Assembly: GCA_005888735.1 (NCBI GenBank)
Contig: VBBN01000032.1
Coordinates: 36,073-100,072 of the forward strand
Direction of reading: 5' to 3'
Source of the DNA: Candidatus Bathyarchaeota archaeon
GTDB lineage: Archaea > Thermoproteota > Bathyarchaeia > 40CM-2-53-6
DNA length: 64,000 nucleotides
Part shown: positions 49,303 to 59,600 of the stretch, one piece after another
Layout of the letters: each line of letters opens with the position of its first letter
Numbering within the stretch: position 1 is the stretch's first letter
Program-made: the position numbers and the translations under genes
The notes under the pieces: generated by a model
What the model was told of the DNA's origin: nothing
What the model saw: only the letters and a program-made list of their open reading frames with translations
The model's database searches: none

Positions 49303-52300
49303 CTATACGCCTTTGATTACAGGAACACCGAGCTGGTAGACCCTGACCCCGTTCCACAAGCACACTACATCGTAGTTGGTCAATGTGGCAGAGCCGGGTA
49401 TGCTCCAGAAGGAGTCCCATACGTTGTATGAAACGCCGTTGATGGTGGTTGTTCCGTCACTGAGTACTGATGTAGGAGCGCCCACGACGACCGTGGATCC
49501 TGCTGAAGTGATGTACTGGAGGCTGAACTTGCCGGCTATGACGCCAGATTTGTCGCCCTGCACAGCAGGCACGAGAATTCTGACGTTGCCAGTCTGGAGT
49601 CCTGATCCATCTTTGTTGAAGCCTTCGTAGTTCAGGATGGCGGATGAGAGATCAGTGCACAGTATGGAGGCGGATAGTATGGAGCCCGTGGCTGCAGATC
49701 CACCTGCTCCTGTGCAAGCCATGTCGATGTTGTTGAGGTTATGGCCTGAGTACGGGTTAATGGCTGGATCCATGGCGAACAGTGCGCTTGGAGCGAAGGG
49801 CTTTGTTATGCCTGAGTCGAACAGCGAGGCTATCGTGGCGATTTCTCCAATGTCCACAGTGCCGTCAGTGGTGCCGAAGAGCCTGTTGTCCCAGTACCAG
49901 TCGTGAGAGCCGAAGTGCAATGCTGCGTCTGCAATGTCGAGGATGTTGATGGTTCCGTCGCCGTTCTTGTCAGCCCAGCTCATCTGGTGGAGTATTGTTC
50001 TCTGGTTGCCAGGATTGCCCCGGTGGTATTGCATGTACTTGTTGAGGACTATTCTCCCGTTTAGGGTGACGTCTTGTCCTCCGATGCTGCCGTCAGCGTT
50101 CTGACTGCACGAGCCTCCGTGAGCACCAGTGTTGATGTTGTCGCACTCCCATGGACCGTCGCCGATGTAGAAGCCTGCGGCCATCGGGTCGAAGGCAGGA
50201 TCGGCACACGGGTTTGGCTGTGGATAGGGGAAGACGCCACATTTAGGCGCCCAGGTGTGCTTCGGAATGATGGGTTCGCCGCCGATTTGGACCTCGAAGA
50301 ATGGGCTCTGGCCCTGAAGCTTCACGGTCAGAGTGCTCGCCGAGTTCACGACACAACTGGTCACGGCCTGAACGCTCACGCCTAGGTTGGCTGCTGGAAC
50401 GTCACGGTATGAGGTGAGAGTGTAGCAGACATCGTCCGCTGTCAATGGGAAGTTGTCATGGAACTTGAGACCGTTTCTCAAGTGCCAGACTTGGGTTGTT
50501 GTTCCTGGTAGGCATGTTCCGCCCTGGGATGGTGCTAGGCAGCTGATCTCGTTGGGGTCGAATGATGCGGTGTGGCTTGTGGTCTGCCAGTCAATTATCT
50601 GGCTGGCTGCTCCTCCCGTTCTCGGGTTGGTCGCAAGCATACTATCGTATACTTGGAGCAACGTTTCGAACTCCCAGACTGACTGGGCAGCGAACGGGCT
50701 GAGTTTATGCACGTCTTGCGAGAAGCCTCTGCGAATGAGCTCGGGCGTACCACCGGTACCGCCTCCGCATGCGTATTGTGCAAGGGTTGGCGTGAAGAGC
50801 GGGTTGCAGCGCATGTTTAGCAACGATTGGAAGCCTACTTGGAATCCTGCTCCAAGCTGCTGAACTAGGCTTGACTGTGGTCCAGGCTGGAAGTTCCAAG
50901 AGTTCAACCCGACGAACTGCGAGCTAGCGCTGAACACGGCGACATCCCACTCGTTCTGAACCGCGAGTAGGAAGCCACGCTTGAACATCGCTCCTGCAGT
51001 GTTGATGTCTTTCGCGAACTCGCCTGCGTGAGTCCAAGTGTCCAAGATCGGATCGCAATAGTTGTTGTAGTTAAGCTGGTAGGTGGAGAATGCGCCTGCG
51101 CACAGACCGCCGTTATCGACTGTATTGTACTCGAAGTAGGTGTCGTCACCGAACGTGCCTAGGGTGTTGCCACCGTTGTATAACTTCCAGTCGTTAGCAC
51201 CAGCACCCAGATTGTTCGAAAACACTTGGTCGAATATCTGAGTGATAGTGTACGCCTTGAAGGCACACTCACCAGGCTGCGATGGGCCGACATAGTTCAC
51301 CGTGCATCCCTGCTGGCCAGCAGGGTTAGCTGGATTATTGGCATTGTTAGGTGTACCGAACAGAGCGTTCAACGCGTCCGCGACAATAGCCATGTGGTCG
51401 CGCCGCTGAGGATCAGTCCTCGGCAGAACAACAATCTGTTGGCCATTGTTGCTGAGGTGTGCATAGGTGGCTGGCAACGGGGCTGCGGTATTAAGAGCGT
51501 TAGCAACGTCTAGACAGGTTCCACCGACAAGGGTGAGACCCGCAGCGACAAAGTGATCACATGCAGCACGCAAATCATCAGCACTCGGATAGCCCTTGTC
51601 AACGCCTAGACTCGAGCCTTGTGCGGCCCAGGAGTATGCGCTAGCCGCAAGTGCGGGTGCTTTCAGGTTGTAGGGTGCTGTCATGGCGCACGTGGTAACC
51701 CACGAGTGCGCACTGCAGTCTATGTTGAGCGTTGCCTGGCATACCTGAGCATTGGCAGAGTTTCCGTTGACTGTGCAGACGTTATGGTAGCCTTGTGCGG
51801 GAGGAGACCAGAAGTGCGGATTGACCGCCTGACCTGCTATCTGGTTCTCGTCGATGAAGCTCTTGGTATCGAGAAGGTGAGCCACACCCCTGTTGATCTG
51901 AATGGCCGCTGCCGTGGGAGCCTTGTTGCTCTGGCTGTTCCAGTTCACGTTGAAATCAACAGTGAACGTGTTCTGGGATGTTATGGGGATAGTCGCAGTG
52001 CCACCGTAAACGTTGGTGCTGAGGGTGTAAGCGGCGTTCTGTGGAATGCATGCCCCGCCGTTAATCTTGAACTGTCCCGTTGGACTGACAAGGTTAGTGT
52101 CGGAGCTCGAGAACGTTCCGCTGGTACTGGATGCGATTACGCTGGTAAGATTGTCCAGAATGAGCGGCTTGCCGCTCAATTCCTGGTTGTGAAGGTTGAC
52201 GGTGAGCTGTGCAAAACCAGTCCCGCAAGTGGTAGCGGAGAGAACCTGGTTCTTGATACCAGCTGGGCCAAAGACCCGAGCTACTTGCTGAGCGATGCCC

Positions 52301-52638
52301 AGGAAGTTACCGTTCTGGTTTATGTTGATGTGACGTATGCCGAACTCTCCTTCAGAAGTTGTTAGGAAGAAGTCAGGATTGCTCGAGAAGGATGAGAGTT
52401 GAGTCGGTGGAACTGGCCAATCGGTAATGTCGATCTCACCGTTCGTGAAGGCTGTGAACATGGCTGAGAAGTCGGAATAGAACTTTATCAGCATCCTGTC
52501 GCTGTTCGGACCGAAGGGGGACCAGGCAGTCTGCCCGGCCTGTGGCACGGCTTTTACGCTGGTTATTGTTGGTGATGGAAGCGCCATTAGGAATGTAAGA
52601 CTTAGCATGAGTACTAGAGTTGGTAGTTGTAGTCTCAA
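49303..52638 (-). CDS. Giant family-5 solute-binding protein with dockerin-like module (copy 1)
   Basis: 1,111 residues; ordinary SBP_bac_5 proteins are 500-600. Signal peptide 5-30. The oligopeptide-binding core is seen in 'TTTQVWHLRNGLKFHDNFPLTADDVCYTLTSYRD', 'QVGFQSLLNMRCNPLF' and 'IGGEPIIPKHTWAP'. A type-I dockerin-like pair of calcium loops lies at about 888-942: 'DKNGDGTINILDIADAALHFG' and 'DGTVDIGEIATIASLF'. About 165 residues follow. There is no TM anchor, so tethering through the dockerin is attractive. Cys pairs and Asn-rich linkers suit an exported protein. Paralogue of 56692-59937. Confidence 0.9.
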   Translation of the reverse strand: MRLQLPTLVLMLSLTFLMALPSPTITSVKAVPQAGQTAWSPFGPNSDRMLIKFYSDFSAMFTAFTNGEIDITDWPVPPTQLSSFSSNPDFFLTTSEGEFGIRHININQNGNFLGIAQQVARVFGPAGIKNQVLSATTCGTGFAQLTVNLHNQELSGKPLILDNLTSVIASSTSGTFSSSDTNLVSPTGQFKINGGACIPQNAAYTLSTNVYGGTATIPITSQNTFTVDFNVNWNSQSNKAPTAAAIQINRGVAHLLDTKSFIDENQIAGQAVNPHFWSPPAQGYHNVCTVNGNSANAQVCQATLNIDCSAHSWVTTCAMTAPYNLKAPALAASAYSWAAQGSSLGVDKGYPSADDLRAACDHFVAAGLTLVGGTCLDVANALNTAAPLPATYAHLSNNGQQIVVLPRTDPQRRDHMAIVADALNALFGTPNNANNPANPAGQQGCTVNYVGPSQPGECAFKAYTITQIFDQVFSNNLGAGANDWKLYNGGNTLGTFGDDTYFEYNTVDNGGLCAGAFSTYQLNYNNYCDPILDTWTHAGEFAKDINTAGAMFKRGFLLAVQNEWDVAVFSASSQFVGLNSWNFQPGPQSSLVQQLGAGFQVGFQSLLNMRCNPLFTPTLAQYACGGGTGGTPELIRRGFSQDVHKLSPFAAQSVWEFETLLQVYDSMLATNPRTGGAASQIIDWQTTSHTASFDPNEISCLAPSQGGTCLPGTTTQVWHLRNGLKFHDNFPLTADDVCYTLTSYRDVPAANLGVSVQAVTSCVVNSASTLTVKLQGQSPFFEVQIGGEPIIPKHTWAPKCGVFPYPQPNPCADPAFDPMAAGFYIGDGPWECDNINTGAHGGSCSQNADGSIGGQDVTLNGRIVLNKYMQYHRGNPGNQRTILHQMSWADKNGDGTINILDIADAALHFGSHDWYWDNRLFGTTDGTVDIGEIATIASLFDSGITKPFAPSALFAMDPAINPYSGHNLNNIDMACTGAGGSAATGSILSASILCTDLSSAILNYEGFNKDGSGLQTGNVRILVPAVQGDKSGVIAGKFSLQYITSAGSTVVVGAPTSVLSDGTTTINGVSYNVWDSFWSIPGSATLTNYDVVCLWNGVRVYQLGVPVIKGV

Positions 52639-52736
52639 TATTCTTCGAAATGCTATCCCGGCTGGGATGCCTTTTAAGATTATCCTCGTGCGAGGTGGCT
52701 GTGGATACCCGAGGGAGGATGGAGGAAGCCTAGGAC

Positions 52737-54434
52737 CTACTCTTGCTCAGGCCGCCGACGCCTCTTTCTCAAAAATAGCCCAACGGTCACTATCGCTGCG
52801 GCTACGACCACCGCACCGACGAGTAGGTAAACGTACTGCGACGAGCTCTGAGCGATGATCGTTATGACCTGCCTCTGCATGTTGTTTGAAAGGTTGCTGT
52901 CCACTGGGATTGCTACTGATGCGTCAACCTCGTAGGCTCCGGTAGCTAAGCCTGCCGTGTCAAGAGTGTACGTGAGGCTTATTGTTGATGACGTGGTCCC
53001 CGACTTGGGAATGAGCTGATTGGTTTTGCTGTCAATCGTCGTGGTTGGAGGCCCGTATGTTAGTGTGAAGTTGTATTGCTCGTCAAAAGTTCCTAGATCC
53101 TTGATGACGGCAGTTATTGCGACTTTGTCTCCGACGTGTGGAGCAGAGGGTAAAGCGGTCAAACTGGCTAATTGAATGTCATGAAACGGGATCTGTGCGA
53201 CGTAGACTCGTTGCGTCTTTGTCCCTGTGAAATTATTATCCCTATCGACGACCGTTAGTCGTATGGAGAAGTTTCCCGTCAGGGGACTTTGAGTGGCGCC
53301 GAACGAGTGAGTAACGGTGGCGGTTTGACTGGACACTCCTCCTCCCTGAGCGCCTCCAGCTCCAAAATCCCACACGTAGTTTGCAATGCCGGGGGGCGGC
53401 GTGTCAGGATCATAGCTTGTCGTAGCGTCGAAGGTTGCTGTGGCCCCTGCCTGGAGAACCAGTGGCGAATAGGTGAACAGCGCCACGGGGCCCAGACGGG
53501 AGTCATCCCAGTGATTATTGCTATTGGAATCCACATACTTGACCTTCGGATCGCGAACCAGTGCTGTCTGGTTTACAGGAGCTGACCCTACTAGAACGAC
53601 ATCTTTTCCCGTATCAAAAACGCCGTTATGGCCGCTGTCGTACACGACCGTTTCTCCGCTCTCCCACAGACCATTTGAGTTCAAGTCGACAAAAGTAAGG
53701 TTAAGGTCAGCTTTCAGCGCCGTGCCGACTGGAGGAGTGTTTCCGGCGATCACTGTCTCTCCCGTGTCGAACAAATCGTTATTGTTACTGTCATAGACAA
53801 CTGTCTCACGGATGTCATTCTTGAAGTACCCGTCAGTTGTTGTTGTATCAATCGGGGTATTCCCGATGACAAGCCTCGTCCAGGCGCCATCAGCGGCGAA
53901 GGTCGAAGGATTGTTCATGCCAGCGGCAAGCGCTATTGGACTAACTCCGACTGCTTGAACTTTGAAGAGGACGTGGGCGAGTATGCCGCTCGCTGCGCTA
54001 TTGTTGCCGGGAGCATTGATAACCACCAGACGGTAGGTTCCAGGCACAGGTGTTTCCTCTTTCGCGGTAAAGGGATTCGCGAAGATGGTTCCTGTCTTCG
54101 TGTCCGTGTGGTCCCACTGGATGAAATGCGTGTCAAAGTAGAGGCTGAACTCGTAGGCGTTGAAGGTCGGAGCATTCGTCACATTGACCTCCGCAGAAAT
54201 TGTGCTGCCCACCGATAGAGGCCCGCAAGCGGGATTCGTAACCGTGATGTTCGATGAACCGCACGCGGTGCTCCAAATACCGACGACAGGTAGCGGGTCG
54301 GAAACCAGTGAGGTATTTGCATGCTCAGCGGGCGTCGTCGTTACAGAGGCTTGCGCATAATTGGCAAATGGAGCAGCTAAGATCCAAAGTGACAGGAACG
54401 CGATGAATAGATATTTGGCGGGGCCGTTGTCCAA
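52737..54434 (-). CDS. Membrane-anchored cohesin-like scaffold with calcium-loop repeats, PKD and CARDB-like domains
   Basis: 565 residues. Signal peptide 7-28. Residues about 48-180 follow the cohesin pattern: 'LSVGSTISAEVNVTNAPTFNAYEFSLYFD', then 'ASGILAHVLFKVQAVGVSPIAL' and 'DGYFKN' at the end. Next come three Asp/Asn-rich loops ('DSNNNDLFDTGE' type, 205-315), a PKD domain (316-420, 'TYSPLVLQAGATATFDATTS'), a CARDB-like domain (about 425-525), one TM helix (535-556) and a basic tail. It would present the cohesin outside the cell. It lies between the two dockerin-bearing binding proteins. The cohesin call rests on pattern only. Confidence 0.75.
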   Translation of the reverse strand: MDNGPAKYLFIAFLSLWILAAPFANYAQASVTTTPAEHANTSLVSDPLPVVGIWSTACGSSNITVTNPACGPLSVGSTISAEVNVTNAPTFNAYEFSLYFDTHFIQWDHTDTKTGTIFANPFTAKEETPVPGTYRLVVINAPGNNSAASGILAHVLFKVQAVGVSPIALAAGMNNPSTFAADGAWTRLVIGNTPIDTTTTDGYFKNDIRETVVYDSNNNDLFDTGETVIAGNTPPVGTALKADLNLTFVDLNSNGLWESGETVVYDSGHNGVFDTGKDVVLVGSAPVNQTALVRDPKVKYVDSNSNNHWDDSRLGPVALFTYSPLVLQAGATATFDATTSYDPDTPPPGIANYVWDFGAGGAQGGGVSSQTATVTHSFGATQSPLTGNFSIRLTVVDRDNNFTGTKTQRVYVAQIPFHDIQLASLTALPSAPHVGDKVAITAVIKDLGTFDEQYNFTLTYGPPTTTIDSKTNQLIPKSGTTSSTISLTYTLDTAGLATGAYEVDASVAIPVDSNLSNNMQRQVITIIAQSSSQYVYLLVGAVVVAAAIVTVGLFLRKRRRRPEQE

Positions 54435-54564
54435 GTCTCACATCTTCTCAATGTGGGAAACCCGCGGCGGCCGCCTTAAAAGTTTATGCGATTTTCAAGC
54501 TCCATAATTACGCAGGTATACAACCCAAACGTTGCCATGTCGTAGGGCAGCTGAAAACGGTCAG

Positions 54565-56433
54565 CTAGCTTGCGGATGTGGTTTTGGGAGGTTGATGCAT
54601 ATTCATTTTTTTCCGTCGACGGAACATAAGGAACACGGCGGCACCGGCACCGATGGCGGCCACTCCGGCGGCGATACCGAGGTATAGGATGAAAGAGTTG
54701 TCGCGGCCAGGAGTTGGCGGAATAGGTGAAACGGCAACTGTCTTCGACAACGAGTTTCGGCCACCATAATCGTCCCATACTGTCAAACTCGCTGTGTAGC
54801 TTCCAGCCGCAATGTATGTGTGGGTGATGGTCTTGCCGTTGTTCGTCGTATTGCCACTACCCCCTGTCCCATCTCCAAAGTCCCAGATGTAGTACTTGAT
54901 CCTCTGGTTGGTGTCAGGATCCCTTGATAGGGTTGCGTTGAAAAATATCGGATCTCCAGTCTTGGGGGTTGATGGAGTGAACGTGAAATTTGCAAAAGGT
55001 GAATGGTTGGCGTTCACTGTCACTCCAGAGGTTTCGGTGTTATTTCTCGCATATTGGTCTAGTCCCGAGTTGTCGGTGACGTTTAGCTTGAGCAGATAGT
55101 TGGCGGGAGTGATTTGTAGGGTTTTCCAGACGAAGGTGGTGGTGAACTTGGTTTTTAAAATCGCTGTGCCAGTGGTCCGAAGCATCTCGGTCGAGTTGGA
55201 GAATAGGGTTAGTGTGAAGCTGTCGTTGAACCTGCCGTTGTTCGTTACCGCTAGCGCAAAGGTATAGTTCGCGCCCGTGTAGAGCCCTGTGTTCGGCGGG
55301 TTCCATTCCACGCCTAGGTCGTGATCAAAACTGGCGAATACTGTTACATATCCCGGCGTCGTGAAGACATTGTTGGTCACGTTTCTCTCGCCGGGGATCA
55401 CACTTACAACTCCTCTCAGAGTATAGTTGCCTACTGTCAGCGCCGAAGTGTTCCATTGAAAGTTGAACTGGCTCTGAACCGCTCCGGGACCTACGAGAAT
55501 TGTAAGGCTCGGTGAACATGGGACGGGGGGATTGTAACACTCTGCGCTGATTGGCGCGAAGGTGCTAACAGTATCGTTGGCGTACATCGTCACAGTGGCA
55601 TATTCGGAAACTGTTCCTAGGTTTTTGACAGAGGCCGTGATTTTAAGTGGGCTTCCAATCAGGGTTGAGGGGGACGCGGGTGAGACGGAGACTATTGCAA
55701 GCTCGTGAATGACGAGAGTAATCTGTTCCAAGGCCATAGTGTTGTCTCCCAAGTAGGCATCGCCTGAAGCAGTTGAGACTGTCGTATTCATTACGTATGG
55801 TCCCGGCCGGAAACCTGTAGTGTTCCACGTTAGACTCACAGGCTGGATGGTGTTACCTGCTAACACTGGCAAAACGGTCGAGTTGATCATGAAATTATTG
55901 GTGGCGTTGTAGGCGAATAGTGTCACCATCACGTTTGTCATGGGGGGTATTCCGGTGTTTTGGACTCCTAGCGTGAGCTGTGCCCTATCTCCAAGTGTCA
56001 CCTGCTCTTCCAGGGCTTTCTCGGATAAGAGGAGAAGGTCGCCTGTTCCCGGGCTGTTCGAGAAAAAGCCCTGCAAGGGAAAGAAGGGGACCCTCGTACT
56101 CCCACTTAGCAGCGCAGTCGCCGCGGTGTCGATTGTGATTGGCGTCGAACCTTGACTGAGCACTTTTACCTTGAACGAAATGATTGTTGCATTCGCAGGA
56201 ACAAATCCTCCCAAGAGAACTCCGCTAAGTCTCACATGGTCGGCCCGGGTCTCATTCAGGGTGAGAAAGAACATTGGGCTGTCGAATAATCCACCTTTCG
56301 TTGTGACTGAGGTCCCGTTGAGAACCGTTTGGTCCCAGCGGATAGTTATGTCGAAGCCATTCAGGAGTGTTCCGCCTGAGGCGTTAACCTTCATCTGAAG
56401 AATGCTGCCGGTAGTGATGGTCGGGTCCACCAC
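54565..56433 (-). CDS. Membrane-anchored cohesin-like scaffold with CARDB repeats and PKD
   Basis: 622 residues from a GTG at 56433. The upstream frame (to about 56640) is open and encodes a clear signal peptide ('LSILLLLSILLPNLPYF') and the first cohesin strand, so the true start lies upstream at a non-ATG/GTG/TTG codon, possibly CTG. Residues 1-125 are cohesin-like: 'SILQMKVNASGGTLLNGFDITIRWD', 'VLLGGFVPANATIISFKVKVLSQGSTPI', 'LQGFFSN'. Three CARDB-like domains (about 135-470), a PKD domain (475-565, 'YIWDFGDGTGG') and a TM helix with basic tail (572-605) follow. Confidence 0.78.
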   Translation of the reverse strand: MVDPTITTGSILQMKVNASGGTLLNGFDITIRWDQTVLNGTSVTTKGGLFDSPMFFLTLNETRADHVRLSGVLLGGFVPANATIISFKVKVLSQGSTPITIDTAATALLSGSTRVPFFPLQGFFSNSPGTGDLLLLSEKALEEQVTLGDRAQLTLGVQNTGIPPMTNVMVTLFAYNATNNFMINSTVLPVLAGNTIQPVSLTWNTTGFRPGPYVMNTTVSTASGDAYLGDNTMALEQITLVIHELAIVSVSPASPSTLIGSPLKITASVKNLGTVSEYATVTMYANDTVSTFAPISAECYNPPVPCSPSLTILVGPGAVQSQFNFQWNTSALTVGNYTLRGVVSVIPGERNVTNNVFTTPGYVTVFASFDHDLGVEWNPPNTGLYTGANYTFALAVTNNGRFNDSFTLTLFSNSTEMLRTTGTAILKTKFTTTFVWKTLQITPANYLLKLNVTDNSGLDQYARNNTETSGVTVNANHSPFANFTFTPSTPKTGDPIFFNATLSRDPDTNQRIKYYIWDFGDGTGGSGNTTNNGKTITHTYIAAGSYTASLTVWDDYGGRNSLSKTVAVSPIPPTPGRDNSFILYLGIAAGVAAIGAGAAVFLMFRRRKKMNMHQPPKTTSAS

Positions 56434-56691
56434 CGCGCTTGACCCTTTAGTGAAATTCCAAATTCCGAGCCCGGTCAGCGCCGTTGCGTGAGCCGGATTG
56501 ACAATCTGGAGTGGGGTGAAGTAGGGAAGGTTAGGCAGTAGGATTGATAAGAGCAGAAGGATCGAAAGCTGGCTGATGAGCCTGCTCTTCCCACTGAGGA
56601 GCTTGGGACTCAGGTCTGACGACCTCAGTGAATCCCGTGTCTTGTTGGGCTAATTACTGTTTCGTCGAAGCTCGCCCTACTAGCGACAGGG

Positions 56692-59600
56692 CTATGTCAG
56701 CACAAGCATGATGGTCATGTAAGGTTGCGCGCCGCTGAAGATCAATCGGAGCTGGTAGGTGCCGGGGCTGATTCCGCTGAAGGGAAACGTTACTAGGCTC
56801 GCAGTGGAGCCAGCGGTGCCGGTGGTCGTTCCGACGAGTGTTCCACTGTCCGTATTCAGCACCGCGGAGAAGGCCGTCGGGCTCGGTGTTCCTGTGAGGG
56901 CGTCAAGTTGGACATTGAGCTGGCCCGTACCACTCCGAAGCCCTCCTTGGTAGTACATTATGGGCCCGCCTTGCGAAGTCAAGTCTGCTCGGAACGGGTC
57001 TACTCGCGGGTCCAAGCCTGTCAGCGCACTTGGGGCGTAGGGCTTTGTTATTCCGTGGTCAAAGTACATTGCTATGGTGGCTATTTCGCCAATGTCCACT
57101 ATGCCCGGTGAGGTCCCGAAGAGGGGGTGGTCCCAGTAAGGGTCGGTCCTTCCGAAGTGAAGGGCTGCGTCTGCAATATCTAGAAGGTTGATGACTCCGT
57201 CGTCGTTCTTGTCGCCCCAACTGCTCTTCTGTAGGCTCGACCCCTGCAGAGTTGTGGGACCGCGCATGTAGTTCATGTTTGCAGTGAGGAGTACCCTGCC
57301 GCTGAGGGTCACGTCCTGGGTGCCGATACTGTTGTCCGCGTTCTGGGTGCAACTTCCCCCGATAGCGCCTGTGTTGATGTTCTTGCAGACCCAGGGGCCG
57401 CTGCCGACGTAGAGCCCTGCTGCCATAGGGTCGAATGAGGGGCTGCCGCACAGGGACGCTGGGCTAGGTGGGCTGCCGCACACTGGGGCCCAGAGATGTT
57501 TGGGTATGATCGGTAGGCCGCCGATCTCGGTCTCAAAGAAGGGACTCTGGTGCTGTAGTTTTACCTGGATTGTTGTGGAGCTAATGGCGATCGCGCTAGA
57601 CACAGCTGCCACATTGGTGCCGAGATTGGCGGATGGAACATCCCTGTACGCGAGGATGGTGTAGGCCACATCGTCCGCTGTCACCGGCACGCCATCGTGC
57701 CACCTCAAGTCATTCCTCAAGTGCCAAAGCTCGGTCGTCGTCCCTGCCACACAGTTTGTTCCTATGCAACTGGTCTCAGACGGGCTAAATGCTGAGGTGT
57801 GGCTCGTCGTCATCCAGTCAACAAGCTGGTTGCTAGCTCCTCCAGTAAGCGGGTTCGGGGCTAGCATGGTGTCGTATACTTGGAGCAAAACCTCGAACTC
57901 CCAGACTGACTGTGCCTGGAACGGGCTGAGCTTGTGTACATCCTGAGAGAAGCCGCGGCGGATAAGCCCGTTTACTCCACCGCCGCAAGCGTTCTGCACA
58001 AGCGTCGGAGTGAAGCTGGGATTGCAACGCATGTTCAGCAATGACCAGTAGCTTATCTGGAATCCCGCCCCCAGCTGCGCCACGAGGCTGGACTTTGTTC
58101 CGGGTTGAAAGTTCCACGAATTCAGGGCGACGAACTGTTGCACCCGGGAGAACACGGGAACATTGAAGGCGTCGCGGTACTCCTGGAGAAAGCCGCGCTT
58201 GAACAACTGGCCGGCCAAGTTCAGGTCAGGTGCGAACTCGCCGGCGCGCGTCCAAGTATCATAGACTGGGTTGCAGTAGTTTGTATAGTCTAGCTGGTAG
58301 GTGGAAAATACGCCTGCGCAGAGACCGCCGTTATCGACCGTGTTAAACTCGAAGTAGGTGTCATCTCCAAGCGTGCCCAGGGTGTTGCCGCCAGTGTATA
58401 TCTTCCAGTCGTTGGCACCAGCGCCCAGATTGTTCGAGAAAACCTGGTCGAATATCTGAGTGATAGTGTAAGCCTGCCAGGCACAAACACCTGGTGAGGA
58501 TGGACCAACGTAGTTCACAGTGCAACCCCGCTGACCAAGAGGGTTGTTAGGGTTGTTTGCATTGTTAGGGGTACCAAACAACGCGTTCAACCCGTCAGCG
58601 ACAATCGTGCCAAAGTCTCTGCGGGGAGGATCCGTTCTGGGTAAGACTACTACTTGCGCTCCATTATTGCTCAAATGCGCGTATTGGCCTGAAGGAGCCG
58701 TTGTTCCGGTCAGGGCCGTGGCTACTTGGCCGCAGCCGTTGGGGTCCTGGACCGTCGGGGTGAAATCGACAACCGTCAAGCCGGCGAGAACAAAGTGGTC
58801 GCAGGCAGCACGCAGATCAAGGGTGCTTGGATATCCTTTGTCAATTCCTAGACTCGCGCCTTGTGCCCCCCACCACTTCGTGCTAGCAGAGAGCGATTGA
58901 CTGGACAGGTCGTAAGGAGAGGCGGGTGCGCACGAGGCTACCCAAGGGTGCGGGTTGACGGCGTTGGACGGATTACTGCCCGTGCAGTCTTCGTTGAGAT
59001 TAATCTGACATATCTTTGTTATGCCTGATGAGCCACCTATGGGGTTGTCGCATACATTGTTGTAGCCCTGTGCTGGAGCAGACCAGAAGTGTGGATTGTC
59101 GGCCTGCCCTCCGAGAGTGTTCTCGTTGACGAAGCTCTTCGCATCGACAAGGTGAGAGATAGCTCTGTTAATCTGAACACCAGCGGGACTCGAGGTGAGA
59201 CTGGTCACACTGTTCCAGTTCACGTTGAAGTCAACGGTAAACGTGGTAGGTGCTCCTCCGGAAGCTGCGACCGATATGGTCGTAGCACCACCGTAAACGG
59301 TGCTGCTGAGCGTGTAAGACGGGTTCTGTGGAATACAGTTCGGGGAACTGGGAATAATGTACTGGCCTGTGGGAGTCGCGGCGCCAGAGTCTGCGACGGA
59401 GAAGGTTCCACTTGTGCTGCTAGCAACTACATTGTTGAGAGGGTCAAGGATGAGCGGTTTTCCAGGTAATTCTTGGTTGTGAAGGTTGACGATGAGCCTG
59501 GCGAAACCGGTCAAGCATGTGTTGGCAGCGCTTGCCGTGTTCTTCACACTGGCAGCGACGGTGCTTCGCGACTGTTGCTGGACAATACCTAGGAAGTTGC

